The notes beneath the pieces are model-generated. The model saw only the letters and a program-made list of their open reading frames with translations, ran no database searches and had not been told where the DNA came from. Shown one piece after another: positions 21,378 through 32,240 of a stretch of 64,000 bases of DNA. Every line of letters starts with the position of its first letter. Position 1 is the first letter of the stretch. Origin of the DNA: Ahaetulla prasina (lineage: Eukaryota > Chordata > Lepidosauria > Squamata > Colubridae); the NCBI RefSeq assembly GCF_028640845.1, contig NC_080540.1, forward strand, positions 131,158,420-131,222,419. Direction: 5' to 3'. Both the position numbers and the translations under genes were made by a program.

Positions 21378-22443
21378 CAGGGGTGAAATCTAAAAATTTT
21401 CCCTACCGGTTCTGTGGGCTTAATTGGTGGGCATGGCTTGGTGGTCAGATGACTGGGTGGGTGTGGCCAATAATAATAAAGTATAAAAATAATAAAGTAT
21501 AAAAAACAATAAGAGGTACAAAAACCGTCTTTCACACTTTACACACATACAACACAACTGACACACACACAATGTAAAAGCAGCTGCACTTCACACTTCA
21601 CACACTTCACACAGCCACAAAAAGCTCAAAAACCAACTTTCACACTTTACACACATACAACACAAAACAACACAACTGACTCACACACAATGTAAAAGCA
21701 GCTGCACTTCACCCAAAATGGCCCCTGCAACAAGCAGGAACCTCACACAGCCACAAAAAGCTCAAAAACCAACTTTCACACTTTACACACACACAACACA
21801 ACACAACACAACTGACACACACACACACACACAAAATGCCACATGCAGCTGTGTGAAACTACAGAAACACACCAAATCTCAGAAAGCTGCACAAATATTT
21901 TATTTTATTATTTTATTTTATTTTATTTCTATTTTTTAGATCAGGGGTCTCCAACCTTAGTAACTTTAAGGTTTGTGGACTTCAATTCCCAGAGTTCCTC
22001 AGCCAGCAAAACAGGCAGTTTCAGTTGCTAGCAGATTCAGGCAGATGGATTTTACACAGGCATATTTTTTTGCTGATGCTTTGCCAGCCGGAAAGGAGCA
22101 GGAATAAGGTAAGTGGGGAAGGGGCGATTGGGTGGGCATGGGCTGTTGAAAGAGGTTGTTACAAATGATTTTAAAAGCCTGTGAGGATCAGGAAACTTCT
22201 CTGACGATCCCATGAGGCTTGCCTTGTGGCCTCAAAGGCCTTTTTTTTACTTTTAAAGGCATATTTTCGGCTGAAGAAAAACTGCTTTTAAAAGTTTAAA
22301 AAAAAAACCCTCTGCTGATGGTGCGGCTCAGCAGAGGCAGGGGGGGCGGGACCAGGGATTTTTGCTACCGGTTCTCCAAACCAGCAGCCACCATTGCTAC
22401 CTGATCGGGGGAGCCGGTCCGAACCGGGAGCATTTCACCCCTG
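21378..22443. mobile_element. composite non-autonomous hAT element (1,066 bp)
   Basis: Starts caggggtgaaatctaaa and ends gagcatttcacccctg. TSDs are gatcagtt (21370-21377) and gaccagtt (22444-22451), one mismatch. It contains three copies of the ~130-bp module found at 17760-18060, the left half of the palindromic MITE at 21942-22010, then the G-rich cgattgggtgggcatgg part. It lies inside the old L2. Confidence 0.9.
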
Positions 22444-24355
22444 GACCAGTTGTCTTCCCCTGGGTGACCACCAGCTGGATTCTCCCATTCACAAAAGAAC
22501 AGAACCTTTGTCCTATGGTTCCACCAGTTCCTAACTGGTTGCTTTAAAAATTGCTAGCATCAACAGGCATCTTTCGTAAATAGGATGAGGATGGTTATGC
22601 TCCTTCCTTCCCTCCAAGTCTTACTGCAAGTCATTTGTGAGGCAAGTAGAGTAGTTTCAGTTCCACTTGATTGCCGTGAATCCAGATAATTGTTTCTTTA
22701 AGAACCCCTGTAACTATCAACCCCCTGCATTCTCCTCAACCTTGCTACAGAGGAGAGGTTGGGTATAGGACAATTTTTGTCCAATACAAGTGTGTCCAAG
22801 GCAAGCCTCTACAGCTTTCAAACCTGCTGGTATCACCCTCTCCTACAACAAGGCATTGACTCTTGCCTAGATTGCTCCTTCCCTGGTCATTTTAATCACG
22901 TGGGGGGGGGGCAGAGGTGAAACCTACAGGTGGTAAATTTAAGGGTACAGAGACTCAAAAGCTTCCCAGTTAACATACATCATGAGACAACGTCCCTGTC
23001 ATCTCATCAGAAGCTCTCCACATGGATCCAAACTCAGAACAAATGTGAGCAATTTGATCAGCCCGGCAATCACACTCATTACCTCTTCTATTTTTCCCAA
23101 GAAGTGAACGGGTCACTTTAACCGATACTCTTGAATGACAGTCTGCAGATGCAACAAGGGTGGAGAAATAATTCCTCTTCACCACCCTTATTGCCCCAGA
23201 GTAGGTTTGAATTTGATCCTATACTCATATCCAATCATAAGTGCTTCTTGTCTTTTGCCACTGTCATTCCTGGTGTTTCTTCACCCACCGCCTTTCCTGG
23301 AACTTCTCACAGACCCACCCAGGATTAATGGGTGCAAAGAAGATATTATGTATTCTAAATGATAATTAGGAGTTCAGAACTACCCTCTAGCTTACTGAGA
23401 AATTTACCAAGTCAAATGCTTGCTGCAGGCCATTCAAATTGGTCTATCCGCCCTTTGAAGCTTACCAGTGATCTTAGTCAATTTGATGATCAGATTAGAA
23501 GAAACTGATTTGTCCATGAAAAGGAATTGATGGGAATGTTCTCTATCAGAGCATGTTGTACTTGCTCCCTGGGCAACGTTTGGCCAGCTCTGTAGATCGG
23601 ATACATGGTGACTGGTGGCCACACATTCTTGAGCCACCTCCAACCCTGGAGGGAAAGGCTAAAATCATCAAAGACTAATAGCTTGAGTGACTATATAAAC
23701 ACCCCTGCAATAAGATCAAATAGCTTGGAAAAGATACTGCAGTACAGCTGAGAGGAAAGTACAATAGTTACCCGCAACCTCAGGCCTCACCTCACAAATA
23801 CAAACTCATACCCAGCTATCTACAAAACTGGTAGCTGATGCACAACCCAAAAACTGGATGGAAAAAAATTCAGTGAAAGATACTCTCTCCTCCTTGTCCA
23901 ATCAGGTTTCAGTGATCCCTGGAGGTCTGCCCTTCCACCCCAAATTTCATGGAGGACGAGGCTGAATTTATAAGAGACAGATCCGGCATTGAAAATAGCT
24001 TACAAAGGTGTGGGATAAGAGGACTGAGACGGGATTTCCCATCTCGCTTTCCCTAGAGGGAGCCAACCCCCGCTTCACCAACATATCTCCCCTTTCCCAT
24101 TGTGAATTTAACCCCACCACCACCCTGATTTCCCCCCCTATTGGGCAATCACAGAGGTCAGCGATATCCCTGGATTTGAGAGTTATATTCATTTAAACCG
24201 AATCCAATCCCAGCCTTTCCCAATCTCAACCTTCCTGCACCTGCATCCACCTTTTCCCTCCTTCCTGCTGCCCACTGGGCTGTCGCCCTGTCTAGGGACT
24301 CAGTGGGCATGGGCAGAGTATCCCCTCAGTTGTTCTTTCAGCTCAAGGAGGGGGG

Positions 24356-24628
24356 CCTCTGGTGGCTCAACAGACTAATGCAGTCTGTTATTAACACAGC
24401 TGCTTGCAATTACTGCAGGTTCAAGTCCCACCAGGCCCAAGGTTGACTCAGCCTTCCATCCTTTATAATGTAGGTAAAATGAGGACCCAGATTGTTGGGG
24501 GGCAATAAGTTGACTTTGTATATAAATATACAAATAGGATGAAAACTATTGCTAACATAGTGTAAGCCGCCCTGAGTCTTCGGAGAAGGGCGGGATATAA
24601 ATGCAAATAAATAATAATAATAATAAAA
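24356..24628 (+). mobile_element. tRNA-derived SINE with L2-like tail (plus)
   Basis: Box A region ctggtggctcaacag and box B ggttcaagtcccacc at the head; body ggttgactcagccttcc; 3' end ccgccctgagtcttcgg..gaagggcgggatataaat and (AATAAT)n. Same family as 9722-10003. Confidence 0.9.
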
Positions 24629-25694
24629 ACTAACAACAAGACACTTCCAAGTGTTCTTTTCTCTCTTTTTCTTCCTCTTTTTGACTTTTGGGGCCCAGAC
24701 CTGGCAATAGCTACTTTAGCTTTTGGTGTTCTTCCATATACTCTCCTTAGTAGAGGGTATGCAAGGGGCCATGGCTTCTGAAGCTCCTACATTTTCCCTT
24801 AAGTGAACTTCAGCAACCGCTCAACATCAGTCTTTGAGTCCAGATGAGACTATAGCTTTTGTGTGTGTGTGTAGAATGTGGGATCTTAGGGCACTGTTTA
24901 AACAAACGTCACAATGTAAAATGTGACTCTTTTCCTTTCCTTTTTCTTCCATTGCTCTGAACAAGTTATCTTTCAAGTTCAACTTAACCTTCCAACTTCT
25001 TCCCCTTCCCTTATTTTTTTCCTTTTTCTTTCTTCCAAACATAGTTTATCATTCTTATTATTCTACTAATAATTAATTTCCAATTTCTCAGACACCGTCC
25101 TACATTATTGTCTCTTGCAGTTGGAAAAAAACAACTGGGGGAAATGAAAAGAAGAAAAGTCAGAGCAACTCTTATCATGAAAAGGTTACTCACTTCTACA
25201 GTAAAGGAAACAAAGCAAATTCAAACTAGATGTGCAATGAGTTTGTATACAGCAACTTCCCTCAGTCTGATCCCTTCTAGATGTGTTGGGTTTGGAATTT
25301 TAGGAGCTGTGGTCCAATATATATGGAGGGTAATTTTATGAAAATTGTACATCCTCTTGGGAAATTATTGGTATATCTGAATCAAATGAATCCCTCCTCA
25401 ATATATAAAATGAATGAATTCTTTTTAGCTAAGGTAGCTTTGATGACAGCATTGTATGGTTCTTTTTTTATTTCACACATAACACATAATATTTTTTGCA
25501 GAGGTCTTGTATTTCAGGGAGATGCAGCAAGTCATGAAAAAGAAAGGAATTTACTATGCTATCCATCCTATCAAATTTCTGAAATCTCCAATACACTTTC
25601 CAGTTATCTGCATATTTTCCTTTCCATAATATGGTAAAGGACACAGACATAGGTTTTATCTATTTTACTAGACCAGTGAAGGAAGGCAGACCGA
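24629..25694. other. no recognised feature
   Basis: T-rich then mixed sequence. The 118-residue frame at 25281-25637 shows no domain. Confidence 0.5.
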
Positions 25695-25774
25695 CCTTCC
25701 TTCCTTCCTTCCTTCCTTCCTTCCTTCCTTCCTTCCTTCCTTCCTTCCTTCCTTCCTTCCTTCCTTCCTTCCTT
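25695..25774. repeat. (CCTT)n microsatellite
   Basis: About 20 uninterrupted CCTT units. Open frames across it (poly-GRKE) are artefacts. Confidence 0.98.
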
Positions 25775-26043
25775 GTAGATAAACAAGACCATTTTTGAAC
25801 CTCTTGAAAGAAGGAGTTGTCCAAAGCATTAGGACACAATAGGACTAGACTATGTATTAAGTGCCTCTGATGCAACTTTATGGGCTTTAACCCACATAGT
25901 CAGGATGATGCTAAGATCTGGGTCAAAACCTGTCCCTGCTATGCAGTTCTATGAGATCTAGAGGGATTTGTACATATCACTGGGTCAGGTCAAGCCCTAA
26001 CCTATTTTAATTCAAGACATCTGGAACACAAAAGCAAACTTTG

Positions 26044-26755
26044 TGTCAGCTCCGGCATGCCAGGTGGCCCGGAGCTGCCATTTGGGAGAGAGACGAACAT
26101 CGTGACACACAAGGAGGCCAGGGGCTGCATGCTACATCGTTGACCTGCTGGAGACTGGGATGAGCGACGGCGAGGCATCCCATTGTACACGGCGGTCCGC
26201 CATGCCTAGGAGGAGCCGCGCAACCGCCGAACAGCTAAGAAGCGGTCGTGCAGCGATGACATCAGCAGGGGAGCGCCAGAGGCAGATGGAGTTGCCTCCT
26301 GTCTCCCTGTCCCATTTTAAGCACTGTTGTCGATGCCCTGCTCTAGCTATTGCAGGGGACTGACCAGTGCAGTGACTGGCTCCTCTCCCCAACAAATCCA
26401 GCTCAGCAGCCTGAGATTGGGAGGCATGAAACAGACTGGACACCAATGAGTATTACAAATTGCAAACACTTCCAGGTCACATGAGAGGCATTGACGTTCA
26501 GGATTGGGTAATAGGGATGATTGCACAGGTGCAAAGTATAAATGGTGATGGGAAGTACGGGCAGGTAACCCTAACATTACTTTCTTTTGGATGGTCAGTA
26601 AGTGCCATAAATAAAAGGCAGCAGTAGCAAACCAGGTTTGTTTTGTTTGTGTCCTTTATTCTTGTTCTGGAACCTGAGACTTTGCTCTTTCAAATTGATT
26701 TCTCAAATAAACTTGCCTTGATCTAGAAAGTTCAGGACTGGATATATGTAGAACA
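26044..26755 (+). mobile_element. CpG-rich LTR-like segment
   Basis: It begins tgtcagctccggcatg and has many CpGs at 26160-26275. A TATA-like ataaataaaaggcagc lies near 26608 and a polyadenylation signal aaataaact at ~26705, spaced as in an LTR (U3, R, U5). A TG start and a possible CA end at 26755 fit, but the flanking 5-mers ctttg and gttag do not match, so the right edge is uncertain. It could instead be another GC-rich retroelement part. Confidence 0.45.
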
Positions 26756-27231
26756 GTTAGATATGGGAAATACCATGCAGTTTAACACTAGGCTTCTAAA
26801 AATCTGCTGCACTTCACAAGTCTTGATCCCTTAGATATCCTTGTGTTATTTAATTAATTAATTTAATTTATTTATTTATTTGTCACAACAATATATATAA
26901 GCATCACACAAAAAGATTATATAGTATATAAACATATATATGAAAAAATATAAGGAAGTATAAGCATATATATATATATATATATATAAGAAGAAAAAAA
27001 GAAAAACAATAGGACAGGAATGGTAGGCACATTTGTGCTCTTATGCACGCCCCTTATGGTCCTCTTAGGAATGGGGTGAGGTCAATAGTAGAAAGTTTTG
27101 GGTTAAAGCTTTTGGGATTATGGGAAGAGACTACAGAGTCAGGTACAGTGTTCCAAGCACTGATGATTCTGTTACAGAAGTCATATTTTCTGCAATCTAG
27201 ATTAAAGCGGTTAACATTAAGTTTAAATCTA

Positions 27232-28535
27232 TATGTGTTAAGTCATCATATTCATTGCTGGTACGATTTGGGAATTTAGGATATGTGTCATCACTGTTAA
27301 CAAAAACTGAGCCAAACAATATGTTGAAGAGGTTTGCTTTAACTGTTTCGTCATTTCATTCTTTGCCGTTAGAATCTTTTAGTGGTGAGATGGATCTTGA
27401 GTCTTTAAGTTTATTGTTCACAAAATTATAAAAGGCACGATTGGAATTTGTGCGCAGAAGGTCCTCTTCTTGCTTGGTGTGGTAATTTGTACGTTCAGTT
27501 TTTATTTGGTTGCATATATTTCTGTAGTGGTTTTTGAAATTTGCTACATAGCCTTTTTTGTTTCTTCTCCAGAGGGATTTTTTTTTTTGATTGAAGCTTT
27601 TTTATTGATATGGGTAGTTTGCTTTTCCTGATCTTGGTGGTCGTTTGTGGTACGTATAGTTTAATGATTCTATTGATTTCAAGTAGGAAACTCTATAGTG
27701 GTCTTCAGCAGTTATACAGGTTGTGAACAGATTTTGCCACTCCAGAGATGAGAGATCGTTGTTTATAAGGTCATAGTTGGCTTTTTTGAAGTTGTAGTTA
27801 GGAATACTATTGTTATGACGATTTATGTAAGGGCGTATATTGAGACAAAAGTCAATCATGCAGTGGTCGCTGTTGGAAAAGGGTTCTTTAATTTGTAGTC
27901 CATAAATTGAGTTTGTGTTGTTGCAGAAGATGAGGTCAAGGAAATTGTTGAGTCTTGTATTGTTAGTTACAAGTTGTTTAAGACCTAGGTTTATAACAGC
28001 GTTGTATAGTATAGTATGGATTGGATCAGTTGTACATTCATTAGTTATCCAGTTAATAAGAGGTAGATTTAGGTCACCCAGGAAGATGAGAGGATATGGG
28101 CAAGAGGTAGCCCATGTTAGCAGTGAGGTTAACATATTTGCATGAGTAATGTCATAGTCAGGGGCTCTGTAGCATAGTAAGAATCGAAGTGTGGTATTAA
28201 GGGATAGGTCACATACAATAGTTTCAGGAAGAGAAAGTTTATGTGCAACTTGAATGTTTTTTAGATTCAGTGACTTTTTGTAAAAGATAGCCACTCCACC
28301 ACCTCTTCGGTTTTCACGATCTGATCGATAAACTTGATATTCTTTGTTTGAAACAATGGAGTCAGGAAGGGATGAGTTCAGCCATGTTTCACAAACAAAT
28401 ATGATATCAAATGTACCACTGTTTAACAAGAGGATAAATTCAGGTAATTTGTTAACAATGCTTCTTGCATTTATCAATTTGCATTTGAGATCTGTAGTGA
28501 TTGGTGTTGAAGAGGTAAGGGGCGTGCATACCTAG
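27232..28535 (-). pseudogene. LINE ORF2 remnant: AP-type endonuclease and linker
   Basis: The frame 28530-27602 encodes an apurinic-like endonuclease: INARSIVNKLPEF (N-terminal Asn/Arg motif), FVCETWLN (catalytic Glu), YRSDRENRRGGGVAIFYKK, YRAPDYD, LIFLGDLNLPLINW (GDxN motif) and FSNSDHCMIDF (SDH motif). All motif positions of the fold are kept. After an in-frame stop at ~27600 the linker continues in the same frame (KSLWRRNKKGYVANFKNHY), with a second stop near 27350. The RT that should follow is deleted. Confidence 0.85.
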
Positions 28536-28559
28536 TTTTGGATGTTAGTTGGTTGAGGG

Positions 28560-28860
28560 TTATGTACAACAGGTGGTTGTATAGGTGGTTGGATGGGTGG
28601 ATGGATGTTTTGGGAGGTGAGTGTTTGGATGCTGGGTACTTGACTGTTGAGATGGTTGGTTGGATGGTTGGTTGGATGGCTGGTTGGATGGTAGTTTGGA
28701 TGGTTGGTTGGATGGCTGGTTGGATGGCTGTTTGGGTGGATTGTTGGATGGCTGTTTGGATGGATGTTTGGATGGTTGTTTGAAAGGCTGGTTGGATGGT
28801 TTGTTGGATAGCTGTTTGGATGGCTGTTTGGATGGCTGTTTGGATGGCTAGTTGGGTGAT
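28560..28860. repeat. degenerate 8-12 bp minisatellite inside a LINE
   Basis: Units of the form tggatggctggt / tggatggctgtt repeat about 25 times with substitutions, between the stop of ORF1 and the start of ORF2. The frames across it (WMDGW-type) are artefacts of the repeat. Confidence 0.9.
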
Positions 28861-29004
28861 GGGTACTTGATTGAATATTGGGATGGCTGGTTGGTTGTTT
28901 TGGGTGATGGGGGGTTTGGAGGTGATTTTTTGATTGTAGGTTTTATTTTTTATGCAATCAGCATGGTAGTGAATGTCTAGGTTGGATTTACCATTGTCTT
29001 GTCT

Positions 29005-29718
29005 TCATTTAAGTTCTGTGCGGAATTCACGAGAACATATCCGTTGCAGAAAAGATAGATCAGGATGTGATCTAAGTTTACTGTAAGCAGGGTTGGTTTT
29101 AGCAATTGAGTTTATAGTATAAATGAACTTACGTTTGCTGTCCTCATTTATGCATATGACTCTACAGAATCTTGGTGCTATTGATCCATCACTGTATTTA
29201 TATTCTGATCCATCTCTGGAGACTGCAATTATTTCACTTGGGGAGATGGTTGATGAATTATAATTCCCAATGATGTTGTGAATCTTAATGATATCAGGTT
29301 CGTTAGTGTTTTCTAATCCAAATAATATTGCATTATTTATTTTTTGTCCTCTCTCCATGGCATCTCTAATTAATTGGTTAGTAGTTATTTGTTGTCTAGG
29401 TTGTGTTGTAGTTATTTGTTGTCTAAGTTGTGTTGTAAGTTGTGTATTATGTAATGCTAGATGAGTTGGGAAGAGATTTAGATCATTTGAGTTTTCCTTT
29501 TTTTGTGTTGTAATTTGTTTTACCAGATTTGTGAAACTTTGTTCAATAACTGTTAGAATTTTTTTCTCTAAGTTTTGCTCAATAGCTAGTATTCTTTTTT
29601 CTAAGTTTTGTTCAATAGCTAGTATTCTTTTTTCTAAGCTTTGTTCAATAGCTATTATTCTTGTTTCTAAGTTTTTATCAGCATCAGTGGTTGATCTGTT
29701 GGATTTTTTGGCTGGCAT
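29005..29718 (-). CDS. LINE ORF1-like protein, intact 237-codon frame
   Basis: ATG-started, uninterrupted frame at the 5' side of the L3-like LINE. Residues ~15-65 contain four near-identical 11-residue repeats (LEKRILAIEQN) with hydrophobic heptad spacing, a strong coiled coil as in LINE ORF1 trimerisation domains. A Gln/Thr-rich linker follows (two QLRQQITTTQPRQ-like repeats). Then comes a folded-looking C-terminal half with AILFGLENTNEP and APRFCRVICINEDSKRKFIY, the place of an RNA-binding RRM/CTD module. ORF1 proteins coat the LINE RNA and act as nucleic-acid chaperones. The frame is open although ORF2 is broken. Confidence 0.75.
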   Translation of the reverse strand: MPAKKSNRSTTDADKNLETRIIAIEQSLEKRILAIEQNLEKRILAIEQNLEKKILTVIEQSFTNLVKQITTQKKENSNDLNLFPTHLALHNTQLTTQLRQQITTTQPRQQITTNQLIRDAMERGQKINNAILFGLENTNEPDIIKIHNIIGNYNSSTISPSEIIAVSRDGSEYKYSDGSIAPRFCRVICINEDSKRKFIYTINSIAKTNPAYSKLRSHPDLSFLQRICSREFRTELK

Positions 29719-29935
29719 AATGATATTTTTTGAGTTTTTATGTAATTAGTATTAAAGCAGTATCTTTCTTATTTCTTTTGTTTTATTTCACACTCTTTTC
29801 AATTTCAGTACTGAAGAAGTATCTCCCACTTAATCAATCTTCCTCAATTTCTATCTCTCCCTCTTTCACTTTCTCTGGCAATCACTATGGTAACGGTGAA
29901 GATTCGGCGGGAAATTTAAAATGATGAAACCGGGC

Positions 29936-31132
29936 AGTTGAAGTCCTTTAATGAACCTAAACAAGGGGGTCTGATTGCATTATGCATTTCTATCCAAACA
30001 GAGCTGCATAAAAACTCAGTTGTTGCCATTAGGTACAGGCTTCAAAAGGCAATTTGGCTACTTCAGAGATGCAAATCTAAATCCAGAGGCAATCTGGATT
30101 TCTTTGACTGAGCAGATCAAATACTTGTGTGTGTGTGTGTGTGTGTGTGAAGGGCGCTGTGATGCCAATTGCTGACTTGTGTCTCTTCCTTGCCCAAGCA
30201 TTTGCAATGCAAATTCCACTGACATCCAAATGGTGACAAACCAGAGGAAAACCAACCCATACTCAGCTTGAAATTATCCTTTGCATCATCTTTGAAATAT
30301 CTGTTTTCTTCAAATGCCAATGTTTGAAGCAAAAGGAGTGCGGGCCAAGACATCAAACAATTCTGTGATCATATTTCTCTATTGTTGCTATAAATAGTGT
30401 GCTTCAAATAGTTTAGGGGGTGGTTTGGATTGTGGCAGGAGATTTTTTTCTTTCGTTCTTTTTTGTTAAAGCACTGAGGCTTTGTCCTGATTAATACTTA
30501 TTCAATATCTACCGTACTTTGCAGTGCCATGCATGCTGTACATAGCAAACTGTATAAATACACCGTGATCAAAGTATTGAAAAGACTTCTCCATGGTATC
30601 TTTGATTGGCCCGGACATGAATGATGGTGCCAAAACACGCGTTTAGTTTGATAACGCAATCTTTCAGAGTTTTACTGCAGCAGGCTATAATTGTTTCCCT
30701 CTTCCCACAGGAGGGGTTAAACTCCATGCAGGCAGGTACATGTTGGGGTGGTGATTGTTAAATATTGTGAATATAAAAGCATAATGTAACCTTTCTGGTA
30801 CCTTATCATGCATTTTGCATTTTTTTCCTCATGAAAAAAAATAATCAGTGGGTCATGTTAACATTTAATATTCAAATGATCCTAAAAACTATCGTATCTA
30901 TGAAAGCATAATACAACTATTATTAACAAAGCATTTTTAACAGCACATGACTATGTATTTTGCTTTTTCTTTACCACTCCCTGAATTCAGTATACATTTA
31001 AAAACTTCAGATAAAGAAGTTCTCGTAAACCTACCTATCAGATTTCGCTGGGGTTCGTTTGCATTCACAGGAGATTTTACAAAGAACCGCCATCACACAA
31101 TGTCTTTAACTGTCCTTTTTTCCCACTATAGG
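29936..31132. other. no recognised feature, with a (GT)n run at 30125-30149
   Basis: Unclassified sequence. The (GT)12 run is a simple microsatellite. Confidence 0.6.
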
Positions 31133-31134
31133 TA

Positions 31135-31467
31135 CAGCAGTCCTCGACTTGCAACAGTTCATTTAGTGACTGTTCGAAGTTATAGCTGCACTGAAAAAAG
31201 TGAGTTGTCAAACCGTTTTTCATGCTTACAGCCATTGCATGGTCACGTGATCAAAATTCAGACGCTTGGCAATTGGCTCATACTTAGGACGGTCGCAGTG
31301 TCCCGGGGTTATGTGATCACCTTTTTGTGTCCTTCTAACGAGCAAACTCAATGGGGAAATCAGATTCACTTAACAACTGTGGCAAGAAAGGTCGCCGAAG
31401 GTGGCAAAAGTCACTTAACAATTGTCTCATTTGGCCACAGAAACTTTGGGCTTAGTTGGACTACCTC
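31135..31467 (-). mobile_element. Tigger-like MITE (minus)
   Basis: TA-flanked (31133-31134, 31468-31469). Ends are cagcagtcctcgacttgcaac and ttggactacctc. The body matches the complement of 12541-12928. Frames through it, including the 228-residue one at 30947-31633, are incidental. Confidence 0.8.
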
Positions 31468-31469
31468 TA

Positions 31470-31930
31470 TGTGGAAAGTGAAGGTTATGTTGGAACCTAA
31501 AATACACAATATTTTGGATGTTTTCGTCAACTTCTCTTCCAGGATTTCAGAGTCTCTCCATATACCCTGGGCTGGTCCTGGATCAGCACCGGATCTGTTT
31601 CTCCATATGATGACAGCTTGTTTTGAGGAGTGAGTCAGATTGAGTATGGCTATGTACAGGTTTTTCTGAAACTAGAGCAAAGCCAGGTTTTCTTTTTTGC
31701 AATACCGGTGCTTCAGGCCATTTGGCTTTTGTATTAGATTTGTTCTTGCTCCATCGTCCCTTCTGGGCCCTGGATGCCAACAGAGTCTTGCATGGTGACG
31801 CTTGCTGTGATTTAACTCTGCAAGGGAAGAATTGCAAGCGATTGCAGCAGCAAACTTCATTTTAATCTGCTGTTCTCAGATTTGAACCAATTGCACCTCT
31901 GTGAAAAACGCCTGAAGTACTTTTTATTTT
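31470..31930. other. no recognised feature
   Basis: Unclassified sequence. Confidence 0.5.
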
Positions 31931-31931
31931 A

Positions 31932-32240
31932 TTTATTAAACCTACACTACTATTAATCTTCTCATCGTTTTCATCACCAATCTCTTCCCACTTATGACTG
32001 TATGTCTGTAACTTTTTGTTGCTATCATTAAGGGTTAAATTGCAGCCTATGACCATCATTTGTGTTGTAAATGTACCTTTGATGTATTTTTTCTTTTTTC
32101 TTTTTCTTTTATGTACACTGAGAGCATATGCACCAGGACAAATTCCTTGTGTGTCCAATCACACTTGGCCAATAAAATTCTATTCTATTCTATTCTATTC
32201 TATTCTATTCTATTCTATTCTATTCTATTCTATATTCTAT
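31932..32240 (+). mobile_element. (ATTCT)n-tailed LINE 3' end (plus)
   Basis: 3' UTR from ctacactactattaatcttc to tggccaataaaattc, followed by ~12 ATTCT units (32177-32240). An internal deletion joins atgaccatcatttgtg to atgtac. Same family as 199-402, 36857-37215 and 63481-63775. Confidence 0.85.

Larger units (their letters stand above)
20881..24190 (-). mobile_element. old L2 LINE (endonuclease to RT), interrupted
   Basis: Read on the minus strand, ~23990-23640 gives a decayed endonuclease start (FNAGSVSYKF, then LLVFDDF near the place of the L2 LVLGDFN motif). 23185-22970 gives KRNYFSTLVASADCHSRV and ADQIAHICSEFGSMW, the linker before the RT. 21370-20881 is the decayed RT. Stops and shifts are frequent, so it is far older than the L2 at 11389. 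The hAT element at 21378-22443 and a 22-bp hAT remnant at 21269 interrupt it. Family placement is by motif. Confidence 0.55.
26846..29935 (-). mobile_element. L3-like LINE with both ends, RT core deleted
   Basis: From 5' to 3' on the minus strand: 5' UTR (~29935-29719), ORF1 (29718-29005), an inter-ORF segment with a minisatellite, ORF2 endonuclease and linker (to ~27232), then a direct jump to the last ~50 ORF2 codons, the 3' UTR and the (AAAT)n tail (26846-26880). About 1.5-2 kb of RT is missing, estimated from the size expected for such LINEs. The junction near 27231 also shifts the frame. No clear TSD is seen. Confidence 0.85.

Noticed and set aside
24356..24440. Possible tRNA gene
   Set aside because: Box A and B are present, but the cloverleaf is poor and the sequence continues into a SINE body with an L2-like tail.
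25604..25875. Open frames with long GRKE repeats
   Set aside because: They are the (CCTT)n microsatellite read in different frames, not protein-coding genes.
28538..28851. Open frames rich in Trp, Asp and Gly, or a CRISPR-like array
   Set aside because: The short degenerate unit has no separate spacers; it is a minisatellite inside a LINE of a vertebrate genome.
30947..31633. 228-residue open frame
   Set aside because: Its centre is a minus-strand Tigger-like MITE; the frame is incidental.
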